A DNA stretch of 64,000 bases, taken from assembly GCF_000732485.2 (NCBI RefSeq), contig NZ_JAQV02000012.1, positions 62,001-126,000 on the forward strand, given 5' to 3'. The translations under genes were made by a program, and so were the position numbers. Under the pieces are notes generated by a model, which saw only the letters and a list, made by a program, of their open reading frames with translations, searched no databases and was not told the origin of the DNA. This DNA is from Bacillus sp. SJS (lineage in GTDB: Bacteria; Bacillota; Bacilli; Bacillales; Bacillaceae). Shown here piece by piece: positions 9,102 to 18,280 of this stretch (its first letter is position 1; each line of letters opens with the position of its first letter).

Positions 9102-10556
9102 ATGAGTCTTCAATTGCACGCCCAATATTTTGATCCGTACCCATCCCTTGCTGTGCTTCCGCTCGGCAAGAAAAATAAAGAAGTCCGGTCTGCCGGTCAT
9201 AAGACGGAGCGGGCTTTGCTCAATCGTATTCAGGAATGCCTGGATGAGCTTCGCCTTTCAATAGATGAAAGGGAAAGGATCCAGAGCTTTCTCCAGCTTG
9301 AAAAGGGAGCATTCTTTCCGGTTTTTTCAAACAGGCAGGAGCAAATTCATCCGCATCTCATGAAACCGGAATCTTTTTTATGGAATGATTTTTCAGCGGG
9401 ACACGGCATTCCTCAGCTTGAGGAATCTTTTTATATAAAGGATTTTACAGAAATGACTAAAACCGACCTCAATACTCACATTCAAAAGGTGGTTAGAGAC
9501 TATTTATTCTGTGCCAAGCTCTCTTTAAAGAGCAAACGTGAGTGGGAGGAAATCATTGAACAAAGCTATGAACAGCATCCGTTCGTCCAGCTTGCGAGAG
9601 CAAAACGGGAGGTGGTTCAAGCGGTGGAAAAGATGAACCGTTCCTCCCTGCTTTCTCTCCTGACACCACCCGAAGATGTGGTATTTTGGAGACACCGTGT
9701 AGAAATTGTTATGAGACCTTACCGGGAACTTCCAGAGCAATGTGGCCACGAAAAGCAGCTGTCATTTGATTCGCTGAACGAAGTTATCACTCAAACATGT
9801 GATCAGTGCAAAACAAAGCGGATGTTTCATGTGAAACATTCCAAAGTGGAGCTTGAAGAAGAGCCGGATATGGAAAAAGCGGTAAAGCGAATTGCAACAA
9901 TTGAGATGCAGTTTAACGAAATTGCTTTAAAGAATGAAACCATTCTAAATGACTTAGGAAATGTAGCTCAATGGAAAAAGGAGCTTGCCAGTTTGCCTGA
10001 AATCCTGCAAATGAAAAAGGAGCTGACCCGCTATCCCGTTCAGCCGGACATTGTGAAGGAACCGTTTCTGGGCTTTGCGGAGGAGCTTTCTCAAGCAGAC
10101 ATTCCAGCTGAAAGAGCATCTTCCGAGTTGATCTGGCTAGCGGGCTTTAGGCTTCCAGCCATATCCATGCTTAAAGAGATTCGCAAGCAAACAGTGGATG
10201 AGGCAAAAGTAAAACTTGAAGCTCTGCACCAGGGATTAAAAGAAGCAATGGAAACCGAGCCTTTTCAGCCTGAAGATGTATGTATACAAGTTAAAAAACA
10301 GTCCCTATCCTTTGAACAGGTTTTTGCCATTCTGAATGAATTAAACGGTACACTGAAGGATAAACCGCTCCACTTAATCGCCCAGCTTCTCAAAGGCAGG
10401 ACCTCCTATCAAATCAGAGAACAGGAGCTCGATCAAACACCGTTATACGGCAGTCTTGGAAGCTGGGAAGAGAAAGATATCCAGAAGGGCTTTAAGAAGC
10501 TTGAGAAGGAAGGCTGGATTGAGAAACGCATGAAGGGGTATGAGGCTGTGAAATAA
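9102..10556 (+). CDS. RQC-minor-1-like DNA-binding protein
   Basis: This protein of about 484 aa has no signal peptide or membrane span. Its last 80 residues (LHLIAQLLKGRTSYQIRE onwards, ending KKLEKEGWIEKR) have the pattern of an RQC winged helix, the DNA-binding module of RecQ helicases, but no helicase domain is present. In the middle, CGH and then CDQC about 25 residues later could hold a zinc ion. A coiled-coil-like stretch follows. I assign it to the RQC-minor-1 family seen in Bacillus genomes; its function is unknown. Start options are ATG 9096 and ATG 9102, and CAGGA six bases before 9102 favours the latter. A parS-like site is embedded at 9823-9838. Confidence 0.6.
   Translation: MSLQLHAQYFDPYPSLAVLPLGKKNKEVRSAGHKTERALLNRIQECLDELRLSIDERERIQSFLQLEKGAFFPVFSNRQEQIHPHLMKPESFLWNDFSAGHGIPQLEESFYIKDFTEMTKTDLNTHIQKVVRDYLFCAKLSLKSKREWEEIIEQSYEQHPFVQLARAKREVVQAVEKMNRSSLLSLLTPPEDVVFWRHRVEIVMRPYRELPEQCGHEKQLSFDSLNEVITQTCDQCKTKRMFHVKHSKVELEEEPDMEKAVKRIATIEMQFNEIALKNETILNDLGNVAQWKKELASLPEILQMKKELTRYPVQPDIVKEPFLGFAEELSQADIPAERASSELIWLAGFRLPAISMLKEIRKQTVDEAKVKLEALHQGLKEAMETEPFQPEDVCIQVKKQSLSFEQVFAILNELNGTLKDKPLHLIAQLLKGRTSYQIREQELDQTPLYGSLGSWEEKDIQKGFKKLEKEGWIEKRMKGYEAVK
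9823..9838 (+). other. parS-like Spo0J/ParB site (one mismatch), inside the RQC-like gene
   Basis: The sequence TGTTTCATGTGAAACA matches the Bacillus parS consensus TGTTNCACGTGAAACA at every defined position but one (C to T in the central CACGTG). It is read in frame as MFHVKH. The same substitution occurs in the second site at 55050-55065. Confidence 0.6.
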
Positions 10557-10580
10557 GCGTATTATCTCATAGTTGAATAG

Positions 10581-10618
10581 AAAAATAAAAAGAGGAATTG
10601 GACTCATCCAATTCCTCT
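10581..10618 (-). terminator. Terminator between convergent RQC-like and DUF3900 genes
   Basis: A perfect 12-bp stem AGAGGAATTGGA / TCCAATTCCTCT (10591-10618) has a 4-nt loop. The A-rich run 10581-10590 gives a T tract on the minus strand, so it mainly stops the DUF3900 gene. Confidence 0.88.
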
Positions 10619-10653
10619 AAGTGTAGTTTGAAGATATTCACCGCTTGCTTATT

Positions 10654-11706
10654 TTATTCTTTCCCCGCAATTCGCTCAATCACCTCATGCAGCCCCTCAG
10701 GCTTATGAAACTCGATCGGGGAAAATCCCTTTTCAAACGAGATCGTCTCTGCTTCAACTAACAAAACGTACCGCCCATTTATTTTCGCTAGATGAATCGA
10801 GTCCCCAAATTCAGCAAGCATTCCTTTCACCTCGGTTTCCCCGAGCTTCATCTTCAGCTGTGCTTCCGGTGTATGCTCGACAATTTGCGCGGCCGCTTCG
10901 ATGACCTGATGGGTATCGAGCCGTTCCTGGATTTCCCGTTTTTCACTGGCTTCCCAGATCTCCATATCATGTTCAAACTGCTGCCGTTCCTGGCTGTTTT
11001 CTTCGTATGTCTCCAGGACGTGCTCCTGCACCATCGTCATGACTTGGGTTTTCATAATTTCCGGCATGGATTCGCCGTACTCAACATACTTCAAAAAGTC
11101 TTCAAAGTACCGTGCGTGCGACGCCTGATGGATTTTCAGCTCAGATTCCTCTGTCATTCCTTCTTCGGGCATATATGGGTATTGGATGGACTTCATGTTT
11201 TTTGTTGTGATAGCCATCTCGACCTTTTGAATTAATGCTTTTTCATCTGCAATGGAGGCGACTTTTGGTTCGAAATCGCATTTCATAATGAAAACAAAGG
11301 AGTCATGAAAGTATTTTCTCGGTACGGCTGAGGCAACTAAAAACGCCCCTCCGCGGACCGCGCTCGTATCCAAATAGGTGCGGACGAGCTGCTCGCTTCC
11401 CTCATCAAAAGCCTCTTTTGTTTCAGCGAAACGAATCCGGTGAAGCATGTTGTAGTTCGGATTAGAATCGAGATCGTAGCCCGGCTCCACAGTAAAATAG
11501 CCAATCTTAGTCGGCACCTGCTCGGAGGGAGGATGCTTTTCTGCCTTCCTCTTTACGATTCTTTTCAGCTCGCCATCAAGAAAATCCTTCAAAGCACTCG
11601 CTTCAAACTCCTCCTGATCAAGTGTCTGATAGTGCTTAAACCGCTTTGAATCCTGATCCTCTGCCTGTATCACGTAAAAGGATAAAAACCTCATGGTAAA
11701 ATCCAT
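10654..11706 (-). CDS. DUF3900-like cytoplasmic protein
   Basis: This is a 350-aa soluble protein that begins [14 protein letters not shown]. It has no signal peptide or membrane segment. It contains a long helical region rich in E, Q and H between about residues 215 and 290. The N-terminus and length fit DUF3900, an uncharacterised Bacillus family; I make that match from memory of the family, so it is tentative. The frame continues 51 codons upstream, but ATG 11706 has a GGGGG ribosome site 8 nt before it. The upstream part would overlap the promoter region of the divergent dbpA gene. No enzyme motif is recognised. Confidence 0.6.
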   Translation of the reverse strand: MDFTMRFLSFYVIQAEDQDSKRFKHYQTLDQEEFEASALKDFLDGELKRIVKRKAEKHPPSEQVPTKIGYFTVEPGYDLDSNPNYNMLHRIRFAETKEAFDEGSEQLVRTYLDTSAVRGGAFLVASAVPRKYFHDSFVFIMKCDFEPKVASIADEKALIQKVEMAITTKNMKSIQYPYMPEEGMTEESELKIHQASHARYFEDFLKYVEYGESMPEIMKTQVMTMVQEHVLETYEENSQERQQFEHDMEIWEASEKREIQERLDTHQVIEAAAQIVEHTPEAQLKMKLGETEVKGMLAEFGDSIHLAKINGRYVLLVEAETISFEKGFSPIEFHKPEGLHEVIERIAGKE

Positions 11707-11839
11707 TTTATCAGCCCCCGCTTTCAATTCTTTCAGTATAAAAAACACGAGCCGGTCCGTCAATTTAGCGAAGCTGTTAAAATGGGCCGCTGCACCGTAT
11801 AATAGACAGAGGACAAATAACGAAAAGGGGCTTACGCTT

Positions 11840-13285
11840 TTGAGTACAAACAGCTTCAAAGATTTTGCATTAAACGAGGATATTTTACGAGCTTTGGACA
11901 GCCTTGGATATAAATTGCCGACAAACGTTCAGGCGGGCGTCATTCCGCCAGCGCTTGAAGGGAAAGATATAGCCGTTAAATCCCGGACAGGAAGCGGAAA
12001 GACAGCAGCCTTTGCAATTCCGCTTTGTGAATTAGTCGATTGGGAAGAAAATAAACCGCAGGCACTCATATTGACTCCAACACGGGAACTTGCGGCACAG
12101 GTTAAAGAAGACATCACAAACATCGGCCGCTTTAAACGGATTAAAGCAACAGCGGTTTACGGCAAATCGCCATTTGACCGCCAAAAATCCGAACTGAAGC
12201 AAAAAAGCCATATGGTTGTAGGCACGCCGGGAAGGGTGCTTGACCATATTCAAAAAGGTACGCTTCAGCTGGATCAGCTCAAGTATTTTGTCATTGATGA
12301 GGCGGATGAAATGCTGAATATGGGCTTCATTGAACAGGTCGAAGCCATCATTCAGGAATTGCCGGAAGACCGCACAACGATGCTCTTTTCCGCCACTCTT
12401 CCAAAGGATGTGGAAAGTCTTTGCCACCGCTATATGAAAAATCCGCTCGATATCGAAATTGCGTCGCCAGAACAGGCAGCAAGCCAAATTCAGCATTCTC
12501 TTTATATCGTGAGCGAAGAGAATAAATTCCGTCTTCTAAGAGACGTAACGGTAACGGAAAATCCGGACAGCTGTATGATCTTCTGCCGGACGAAGGATCA
12601 GGTGGATGAGCTTTTCGAACTTCTCGACAGACTTGGCTACACAGTGGATAAAATCCATGGCGGAATGGTTCAGGAGGATCGATTTGCGGTGATGAATGAG
12701 TTTAAGAGAGGCGAATTCCGATATCTCGTTGCGACCGATGTAGCAGCACGGGGAATTGATATTGAAAACATCACACATGTTATCAACTATGATGTTCCGC
12801 TTGAAAAGGAAAGCTACGTTCACCGGGCAGGCCGGACAGGCCGCGCCGGACGTTCCGGAAAAGCGATCACATTTGCAACACCATTTGAAGACCGGTTCCT
12901 TGCAGACATCCAGGAATACATCGGATTTGAAATTCAGCAGCTGGATCCCCCTGAAAGAGAGCAGGTCAAAGAAGCACAGCATGCATTTGACGAGAAAATG
13001 GAAGAAGAACCAGAGCTGAAAAAAGATAAAAGCGAGGCTCTGAATAAGGGCATCATGAAGCTCTACTTTAACGGCGGGAAGAAAAAGAAAATCCGAGCCG
13101 TCGACTTCGTCGGAACGATCGCCAAGCTTGAAGGCGTAACAGCAGCCGACATTGGCATCATTACGATTCAGGAAAATGTTTCTTACGTGGAAATTCTAAA
13201 CGGAAAAGGACCACACGTCCTGAAGTTGATGAAAAATACAACGATTAAAGGAAAGCAGCTTAAGGTTCATGTAGCAAATAAATAA
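11840..13285 (+). CDS. dbpA: DEAD-box ATP-dependent RNA helicase DbpA (YxiN type)
   Basis: This 481-aa helicase starts at TTG 11840, 9 nt after AAAAGGGG. All DEAD-box motifs are present: Walker A SRTGSGKT (about 48-55), PTRELA, DEAD in [11 protein letters not shown], and [10 protein letters not shown]. The C-terminal 75 residues ([19 protein letters not shown] onwards) are the DbpA RNA-binding domain. In E. coli DbpA and B. subtilis YxiN this domain recognises hairpin 92 of 23S rRNA, so the role is large-subunit ribosome assembly. Length is close to YxiN (about 479). It is divergent from the DUF3900 gene, with a short shared intergenic region. Confidence 0.95.
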   Translation: MSTNSFKDFALNEDILRALDSLGYKLPTNVQAGVIPPALEGKDIAVKSRTGSGKTAAFAIPLCELVDWEENKPQALILTPTRELAAQVKEDITNIGRFKRIKATAVYGKSPFDRQKSELKQKSHMVVGTPGRVLDHIQKGTLQLDQLKYFVIDEADEMLNMGFIEQVEAIIQELPEDRTTMLFSATLPKDVESLCHRYMKNPLDIEIASPEQAASQIQHSLYIVSEENKFRLLRDVTVTENPDSCMIFCRTKDQVDELFELLDRLGYTVDKIHGGMVQEDRFAVMNEFKRGEFRYLVATDVAARGIDIENITHVINYDVPLEKESYVHRAGRTGRAGRSGKAITFATPFEDRFLADIQEYIGFEIQQLDPPEREQVKEAQHAFDEKMEEEPELKKDKSEALNKGIMKLYFNGGKKKKIRAVDFVGTIAKLEGVTAADIGIITIQENVSYVEILNGKGPHVLKLMKNTTIKGKQLKVHVANK

Positions 13286-13292
13286 TAAGACA

Positions 13293-13325
13293 TAGAGACT
13301 TGCCTTCGGGTGAGTCTTTTTCTAT
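13293..13325 (+). terminator. Terminator of dbpA
   Basis: The imperfect hairpin GACTTGCC-TTC-GGGTGAGTC is followed by TTTTT, just downstream of the dbpA stop. Confidence 0.8.
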
Positions 13326-13390
13326 GGGCTCAGTTCCTTATCCTATTTTTTTTTGACTATGTTAAGACACCATAAAAATTTTTTCACACT

Positions 13391-13519
13391 TGTTGATTGG
13401 AGCGGAAGTCGTGAGATTCCTGCGGGACTAGCGGGACAGGTGAGACCCCACAGGCGCTTGCGCCGCGGAGGCTCACCGCCCGCCCAAGGATAAGCGAACG
13501 ACTGCAGCGGAAATCAACA
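13391..13519 (+). repeat. Dispersed structured palindromic repeat, copy 1 (129 bp)
   Basis: This copy is bounded by TGTTGATT (13391) and AATCAACA (ending 13519). It contains GCGGGACAGGTGAGACCCC and, after a small GGCGC-TT-GCGCC hairpin (13453-13464), GGAGGCTCACCGCCCGCCC. The whole can fold into one long cruciform or hairpin. It occupies most of the 350-nt gap between dbpA and the lipoprotein gene; the rest of the gap is AT-rich and shows no gene. Other copies lie at 41056, and deleted ones at 31178 and 23498. Confidence 0.88.
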
Positions 13520-13637
13520 GTAAAGTTTAGTAGTTTTTTAAATTTTTTACCAATTATGTAAAAATAAAGTTTTAGGACCTTGTGTCTGTGGTAAAAGAAC
13601 TAATGAATAAAAAATGATCGTTTAAGGAGACGTCTAA

Positions 13638-14120
13638 ATGAAGAAAACGTTTGGTATTTTATCTTTGATTTTCATGATTTTTCTGGCTGCCTGTTCGAGC
13701 CCTCTTCAAGAGGAGCTTCTCACATATGCCAATGAACAGCTTCCAAATCTTGGAAAAATGGAAGAGAGCGCAATGAAGAAATATGAAGAAGCTGCGAATA
13801 CGAATGATGAGCAAAAGATTGCAGATGCCATTAATAACAGCGTCATCCCGGCATACACGAAAATTGCTGAAGAAGCAGACAGTATAACGATTACGGATGA
13901 TGAGCTGCAAAAATTGCATAAACGCTACACGAATGTGATTAACCAGCAAATCGAAGGATACAAAATGGCCGCAGACTCCATTGATCAGCAGAGTGATGAA
14001 ATGTTTAACATGGCAAGTGATTTAATCAATAAAAACTTCAGTGAAATGGAATCCTTTCGTAAAGATTTAGAAGCTTACGGGAAAGAGAATGATCTAAAAG
14101 TGGAAGAGCCTAAGAACTGA
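13638..14120 (+). CDS. Small putative lipoprotein, function unknown
   Basis: This 160-aa protein has a type II signal peptide, a hydrophobic core ending in the lipobox LAAC, so Cys19 should be lipidated and the protein anchored outside the membrane. The mature part is almost all alpha-helical and acidic (many E, D, N, Q), which suggests a helical bundle. No catalytic motif is visible. The ribosome site AAGGAGACG precedes ATG 13638. It is a single gene between repeat copy 1 and a perfect terminator. I do not recognise the family. Confidence 0.85.
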   Translation: MKKTFGILSLIFMIFLAACSSPLQEELLTYANEQLPNLGKMEESAMKKYEEAANTNDEQKIADAINNSVIPAYTKIAEEADSITITDDELQKLHKRYTNVINQQIEGYKMAADSIDQQSDEMFNMASDLINKNFSEMESFRKDLEAYGKENDLKVEEPKN

Positions 14121-14147
14121 AACCTCATCTCGAAGATGAGGTTTTTT
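14121..14147 (+). terminator. Terminator of the lipoprotein gene
   Basis: A perfect 10-bp stem AACCTCATCT / AGATGAGGTT (14121-14143) begins right after the stop codon and runs into a T tract. Confidence 0.94.
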
Positions 14148-14189
14148 ATGCTATTCTAAACGTACCAACTATCTTCAACTGGAGGGCCT

Positions 14190-14933
14190 ATGAAGGAAAA
14201 CATCGTTTTTATCCATGGTTTGACGGGTTCTAGAAGAGCGTTCAAAAAACAAATGGACTATTTTAGCCACACCTACAATACATACGCCTACGATTTGCTT
14301 GGCCACGGCGAGGACCGCGGCAAGAAAACGGATTTTTCTCTCGATGGGCTGGTTGCACAGCTGGAGGAGCTGTATGAAAGGGAGGGAATTGAAAAAGCAC
14401 ACCTCTGTTCCATCAGCTACGGCTGTTATCCAAGCACAATCTTTGCAAGCTGGTATAAAGAGAAGGTGTCAAGCCTTTGCTATATCGGCGGCCATTATAA
14501 CTCAGACTCCCCGCTCACCTATGTCCTTCAGCATTTTCGTGACAAACGCTACAGTGATTACCCTGATTGGCTCAGGCGCTATTCCAAAGACTTGTTTCCA
14601 AAAAGCGGAGTCGTGGATCCTTACGCCCTGATCTCCACCAGACTTTATTATAAATACGGATTGGAATTACACGAGGATGTGCTGAAAAAAGCCATTGAAC
14701 ACAGACTCGATTACGATTTAAAAGCAGACCTGAAACAGTTGGATGTTCCGGTTTTATGGATTATGGGGGACCATGATAACCTGTTTAAATCCAGTATTAC
14801 AGACTTGGATGAGGTCATTCCGCATGCTTTCTATAAAGAAATTCCCCATACCGGGCATGCGGCCAATATGTTCCGTCCTTTTGCCTTTAGAAGGATGTAT
14901 GCCGAATTTTTGCAGGGAAAACAGGAGATTTAA
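14190..14933 (+). CDS. Alpha/beta-fold hydrolase
   Basis: This 247-aa cytosolic alpha/beta hydrolase opens with the oxyanion motif FIHGLTGSRRAF (7-18). DLLGHGEDRG follows near 35-44. The nucleophile elbow is SISYG, where the canonical form is GxSxG, so the first glycine is replaced by serine. The acid Asp lies in IMGDHDNLF near 190. The catalytic His lies in HTGHAANMF near 223. All triad members are present, so activity is expected. The substrate is unknown; esterase or lactonase chemistry is possible. SD GGAGGG lies ahead of the ATG. The AlkD-like gene follows within 50 nt and probably shares the transcript. Confidence 0.85.
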   Translation: MKENIVFIHGLTGSRRAFKKQMDYFSHTYNTYAYDLLGHGEDRGKKTDFSLDGLVAQLEELYEREGIEKAHLCSISYGCYPSTIFASWYKEKVSSLCYIGGHYNSDSPLTYVLQHFRDKRYSDYPDWLRRYSKDLFPKSGVVDPYALISTRLYYKYGLELHEDVLKKAIEHRLDYDLKADLKQLDVPVLWIMGDHDNLFKSSITDLDEVIPHAFYKEIPHTGHAANMFRPFAFRRMYAEFLQGKQEI

Positions 14934-14982
14934 ACCATAGAGCAGAATGGAAAAAGAAAGAACCCATAAGGAAGGTGATGGA

Positions 14983-15696
14983 ATGGCAACGTATCAGGAA
15001 GTCATGGAAAAACTGGAAGAGCTCGGATCAGAGCAGACAAAGAAGACCTTTTTCAACCATGGAGCACAGGAGCCCTTTTATGGAGTAAAAGTAGGCGACA
15101 TGAAAAAGCATTTAGTGAAAACGGTTAAAAAGGATCAGGAGCTGGCTCTAAAACTGTATGATTCAGGGAACAGCGATGCGATGTACTTAGCAGGCCTTTC
15201 CGTCAATCCAAAGCTCATGACAAAGGACCAGCTGCATAAATGGGCGCAGGGAGCGTACTGGTATATGCTCAGTGAGTATACGGTAGCTCAGGTTGCAGCG
15301 GAGTCTCCGTATGCCCTTGAGCTTGCCCGCGAATGGATCCGATCGGAGCAGGAAATGACTGCTTGCGCTGGGTGGAGTACGTATTCCAATTTTCTTTCGA
15401 TCGCTCCGGATGAATCCATTGATTACGAAGAGGTCAAAGAGCTGCTCCATCAAGTCGAAACAGGGATTCATCAAGAACGGAACCGCGTCCGTTATGTCAT
15501 GAACGGCTTTGTTATTTCGGTCGGCGGCTACTGCCTGCCCCTTCATGAAGAAGCAAAACGAGTGGCTGCGGCAATTGGAAAGGTCCATGTGAATGTTGGA
15601 AACACGGCTTGCAAAGTCCCGCTGGCAGAAGCTTATATTGAAAAAATGGAACAGCGTGATTCGATTGGGAAGAAGCGGAAGACGTGTATATGCTGA
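14983..15696 (+). CDS. DNA alkylation repair protein (AlkD-like HEAT-repeat glycosylase)
   Basis: This 237-aa, all-helical protein matches the DNA alkylation repair (AlkD/AlkC) family. It has a HEAT-like repeat array with GVKVGDMKKHLV near 38 and MYLAGL near 70. W/C-rich helices follow (SEQEMTACAGWSTYSNFL), and the C-terminus is GKKRKTCIC. AlkD enzymes remove alkylated purines without flipping the base. ATG 14983 sits just after GGAAGGTGATGGA. A start 36 nt further upstream lacks a site. It is probably co-transcribed with the hydrolase. Whether it is a true glycosylase or a binding paralogue cannot be told from sequence. Confidence 0.8.
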   Translation: MATYQEVMEKLEELGSEQTKKTFFNHGAQEPFYGVKVGDMKKHLVKTVKKDQELALKLYDSGNSDAMYLAGLSVNPKLMTKDQLHKWAQGAYWYMLSEYTVAQVAAESPYALELAREWIRSEQEMTACAGWSTYSNFLSIAPDESIDYEEVKELLHQVETGIHQERNRVRYVMNGFVISVGGYCLPLHEEAKRVAAAIGKVHVNVGNTACKVPLAEAYIEKMEQRDSIGKKRKTCIC

Positions 15697-15737
15697 AAAA
15701 CGGCATCATAGCCTGAATTAATGATAATGAAAAAAGA

Positions 15738-15769
15738 GACCAATCCATGAAAGCGGATTGGTCATTTTT
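15738..15769. terminator. Bidirectional terminator between alkD-like gene and pepT
   Basis: The perfect 9-bp stem GACCAATCC / GGATTGGTC (15738-15763) has an A-run on its left and a T5 run on its right. It lies between convergent genes, so it can stop both. Confidence 0.9.
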
Positions 15770-15770
15770 A

Positions 15771-17003
15771 CTATGCCCGTTCTTCAAACAGCTCAGCAAT
15801 CTTAGCAATAACTTGAACCGATTTCAGCATATGATCAACAGATGCAAATTCATATCTTCCGTGGAAGTTCTCGCCCCCGGTGAAGATATTTGGTGTAGGC
15901 AGCCCCATGTAGGAAAGCTGGGAGCCGTCTGTTCCGCCGCGGATCGGGGATACGAGTGGCTCAATTTCAAGGCTTTTCATGGCGTCATAGGCAATGTCGA
16001 CGATTTCTTTAACCGGCTCAATTTTCTCGCGCATGTTGTAGTACTGGTCGTTCATTTCAAGATGGATACGGTCTTCCCCGTATTTTTTCTGGAAATCGGC
16101 AACAATCTGTTCCATGAAGACCTTTCGGTTAGCAAACTTGTTTTTATCATGATCACGGATGATGTAGCTCAGTTTCGATTCCTCCACATCTCCCGTCATA
16201 GAGGTAAGGTGGAAGAAGCCTTCATACCCTTCGGTTGATTCAGGCGCTTCTTCTGACGGAAGCATGCTGTTGAATTCCATGGCTATTTTAGCAGAGTGAA
16301 TCATTTTGTTTTTCGCTGTACCAGGATGAACGTTTTTCCCTTTGATGGTAATCTTTGCGCCTGCCGCATTAAAGCTTTCATACTCTAATTCTCCAAGAGG
16401 ACCTCCATCCACCGTATAAGCAAAAGAAGCGCCAAAGGCTTCCACATCAAAACGGTGAGGTCCGCGGCCGATTTCTTCATCAGGAGTAAAGGCAACGCGA
16501 ATTTTTCCATGCTTGATTTCCGGGTGCTGAATTAAATAATCCATTGCCGTCATGATTTCTGCAACACCTGCTTTATTGTCAGCACCAAGAAGTGTTGTGC
16601 CGTCCGTGGTAATTAAGGTATGGCCTATGTAATTCTTCAGGTTCGGAAAATCAGATGGGGAAAGAACAATGCTTAAATCCTTGTTTAAAAGAAGATCTTC
16701 TCCATCATAGTTTTCGCGGATTTGGGGTTTTACATCTGTTCCGGTGAAATCCGTAGCTGTGTCGACGTGCGCAAGGAAGCCGATGACCGGAACATCCTTT
16801 TGTGTATTAGAAGGCAGTGTAGCCATTACGTACCCGTTTTCATCCATCGTAACGTCTTCCATGCCGATTTTTCTTAGTTCCTCCGTCAGCATCCTGGCAA
16901 GGACGAGCTGGCCTGGTGTGGATGGGCACGTCTCGCTTTCTTCATTGGATTGTGTTTCTACTTTTACATACGATACAAACCGGTTAATTAATTCCTGCTT
17001 CAT
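15771..17003 (-). CDS. pepT: Peptidase T (aminotripeptidase)
   Basis: This 410-aa M20-family metallopeptidase removes the N-terminal residue from tripeptides in the cytosol. Di-zinc signature motifs are intact: FLAHVDTA (first His ligand and catalytic Asp), LLGADNKAG (bridging Asp), TPDEEIGRG (general-base Glu and Glu ligand), TVDGG and, near the C-terminus, [12 protein letters not shown] (last His ligand). The length equals that of B. subtilis PepT. The start ATG has a GAGGGGG site. The gene is single and convergent with the alkD-like gene. Confidence 0.96.
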   Translation of the reverse strand: MKQELINRFVSYVKVETQSNEESETCPSTPGQLVLARMLTEELRKIGMEDVTMDENGYVMATLPSNTQKDVPVIGFLAHVDTATDFTGTDVKPQIRENYDGEDLLLNKDLSIVLSPSDFPNLKNYIGHTLITTDGTTLLGADNKAGVAEIMTAMDYLIQHPEIKHGKIRVAFTPDEEIGRGPHRFDVEAFGASFAYTVDGGPLGELEYESFNAAGAKITIKGKNVHPGTAKNKMIHSAKIAMEFNSMLPSEEAPESTEGYEGFFHLTSMTGDVEESKLSYIIRDHDKNKFANRKVFMEQIVADFQKKYGEDRIHLEMNDQYYNMREKIEPVKEIVDIAYDAMKSLEIEPLVSPIRGGTDGSQLSYMGLPTPNIFTGGENFHGRYEFASVDHMLKSVQVIAKIAELFEERA

Positions 17004-17160
17004 AGCTGGAAGCCCCCTCTATCATTCATATACCTATTTTACCACCATTCATGGGCAGATTCCTATAACGGGACGGAATACTCTTAATTGTCAGAATCTA
17101 TTGAAAGTTTAATGCGGCAGCGTTATAATCGGAACATTATCTGACAAGGGAGAGGATCAA

Positions 17161-18150
17161 ATGAATGGATTAAACAAAATTAGTGACATTGCAGGGAAGA
17201 CATTCATTATTTGGATTCTCTTATTCGGCGTGATTAGCTTTACCGCTCCGCAGGGATTTTTATGGATCAAGCCTTACGTATCGATTTTGCTGGGAGTTGT
17301 TATGTTCGGAATGGGAATGACATTATCGATGAATGATTTCAAGGAAGTTGGGAGAAAGCCGAAAAGTGTATTAGCAGGGGTCGCTGCACACTACGTCATT
17401 ATGCCGGGACTCGCATACGTGCTTGTTTTACTTTTTGAACTGCCGCCTGAGCTTGCGGTAGGAGTCATTTTGGTAGGATGCTGTCCGAGCGGGAGCGCAT
17501 CCAACGTGATGACCTTTTTAGCAAAGGGAGACACGGCCCTAGCGGTGGCGGTAGCCTCCGTTTCAACCTTGCTTGCCCCTCTTTTGACACCGGCTATTAT
17601 CTATCTCCTTGCCAGTTCCTGGATTAAGGTCGATGCAGGCAAAATGTTCGCTGATGTCATGCTCGTCATCCTGATACCGGTTATCCTGGGTGTGCTCGTC
17701 CAGTTCTTCTTTAAAAAGCAGGCTGAAGGCGCAACTAAAGCGATGCCGCTCATTTCCGTTGTGGCCATCACCGCGATTTTATCTACGGTCATTGCAGGAA
17801 GCCGGGATTTAATTGTAGAATCCGGCTGGATCGTGCTCCTTGTAGTGGTGCTGCACAACCTCGCAGGCTTTGGGCTCGGTTTTCTGGCAGCGCGGCTGCT
17901 GGGACTAAGCTACGAGGCGCAAAAAGCGATTACATTTGAAGTCGGTATGCAAAATTCGGGACTTGGGGCATCACTCGCCATCAGCCATTTTAGCCCGGTT
18001 GCTGCCGTTCCGAGTGCGATTTTTAGCTTCTGGCACAACGTATCAGGTCCGCTGCTTGCAAGCTATTGGGCGGGAAAAGCAGGCGAAGGACCTGCTGGCA
18101 GAACAGTACATCAGCAGAAAAAAGAAATCAAAACAGAAGAAATCGGATAA
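17161..18150 (+). CDS. Bile acid:sodium symporter family transporter (YocS-like)
   Basis: This 329-aa protein has about ten hydrophobic segments. It carries the BASS-family hallmarks: VGVILVGCCPSGSASNVMTF (about 100-119) and FEVGMQNSGLGASLAI near 260-275, the two crossing-helix motifs that form the sodium and substrate sites. It resembles B. subtilis YocS. Relatives move pantothenate precursors, bile acids or other organic anions with Na+, and the substrate here is unknown. Start ATG 17161 has GGGAGAGGA. The last 25 residues are a charged cytosolic tail. A strong terminator follows about 95 nt later. Confidence 0.88.
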   Translation: MNGLNKISDIAGKTFIIWILLFGVISFTAPQGFLWIKPYVSILLGVVMFGMGMTLSMNDFKEVGRKPKSVLAGVAAHYVIMPGLAYVLVLLFELPPELAVGVILVGCCPSGSASNVMTFLAKGDTALAVAVASVSTLLAPLLTPAIIYLLASSWIKVDAGKMFADVMLVILIPVILGVLVQFFFKKQAEGATKAMPLISVVAITAILSTVIAGSRDLIVESGWIVLLVVVLHNLAGFGLGFLAARLLGLSYEAQKAITFEVGMQNSGLGASLAISHFSPVAAVPSAIFSFWHNVSGPLLASYWAGKAGEGPAGRTVHQQKKEIKTEEIG

Positions 18151-18245
18151 AATCAGACGCTGCTCGATCCCGGTGAGTGAAACGGAGGGGTTATGTCTGT
18201 AACCAGGCAGGATTGAAGAAGCCTGTACCAGTCGTAAAGCAATTA

Positions 18246-18275
18246 AAAAAGGGCCAAATTTCTGGCCCTTTTTCT
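18246..18275. terminator. Bidirectional terminator, BASS transporter / alkaline phosphatase
   Basis: The stem AAAAAGGGCCA / TGGCCCTTTTT gives A and T runs on both sides. It lies between convergent genes. Confidence 0.92.
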
Positions 18276-18280
18276 TATGA

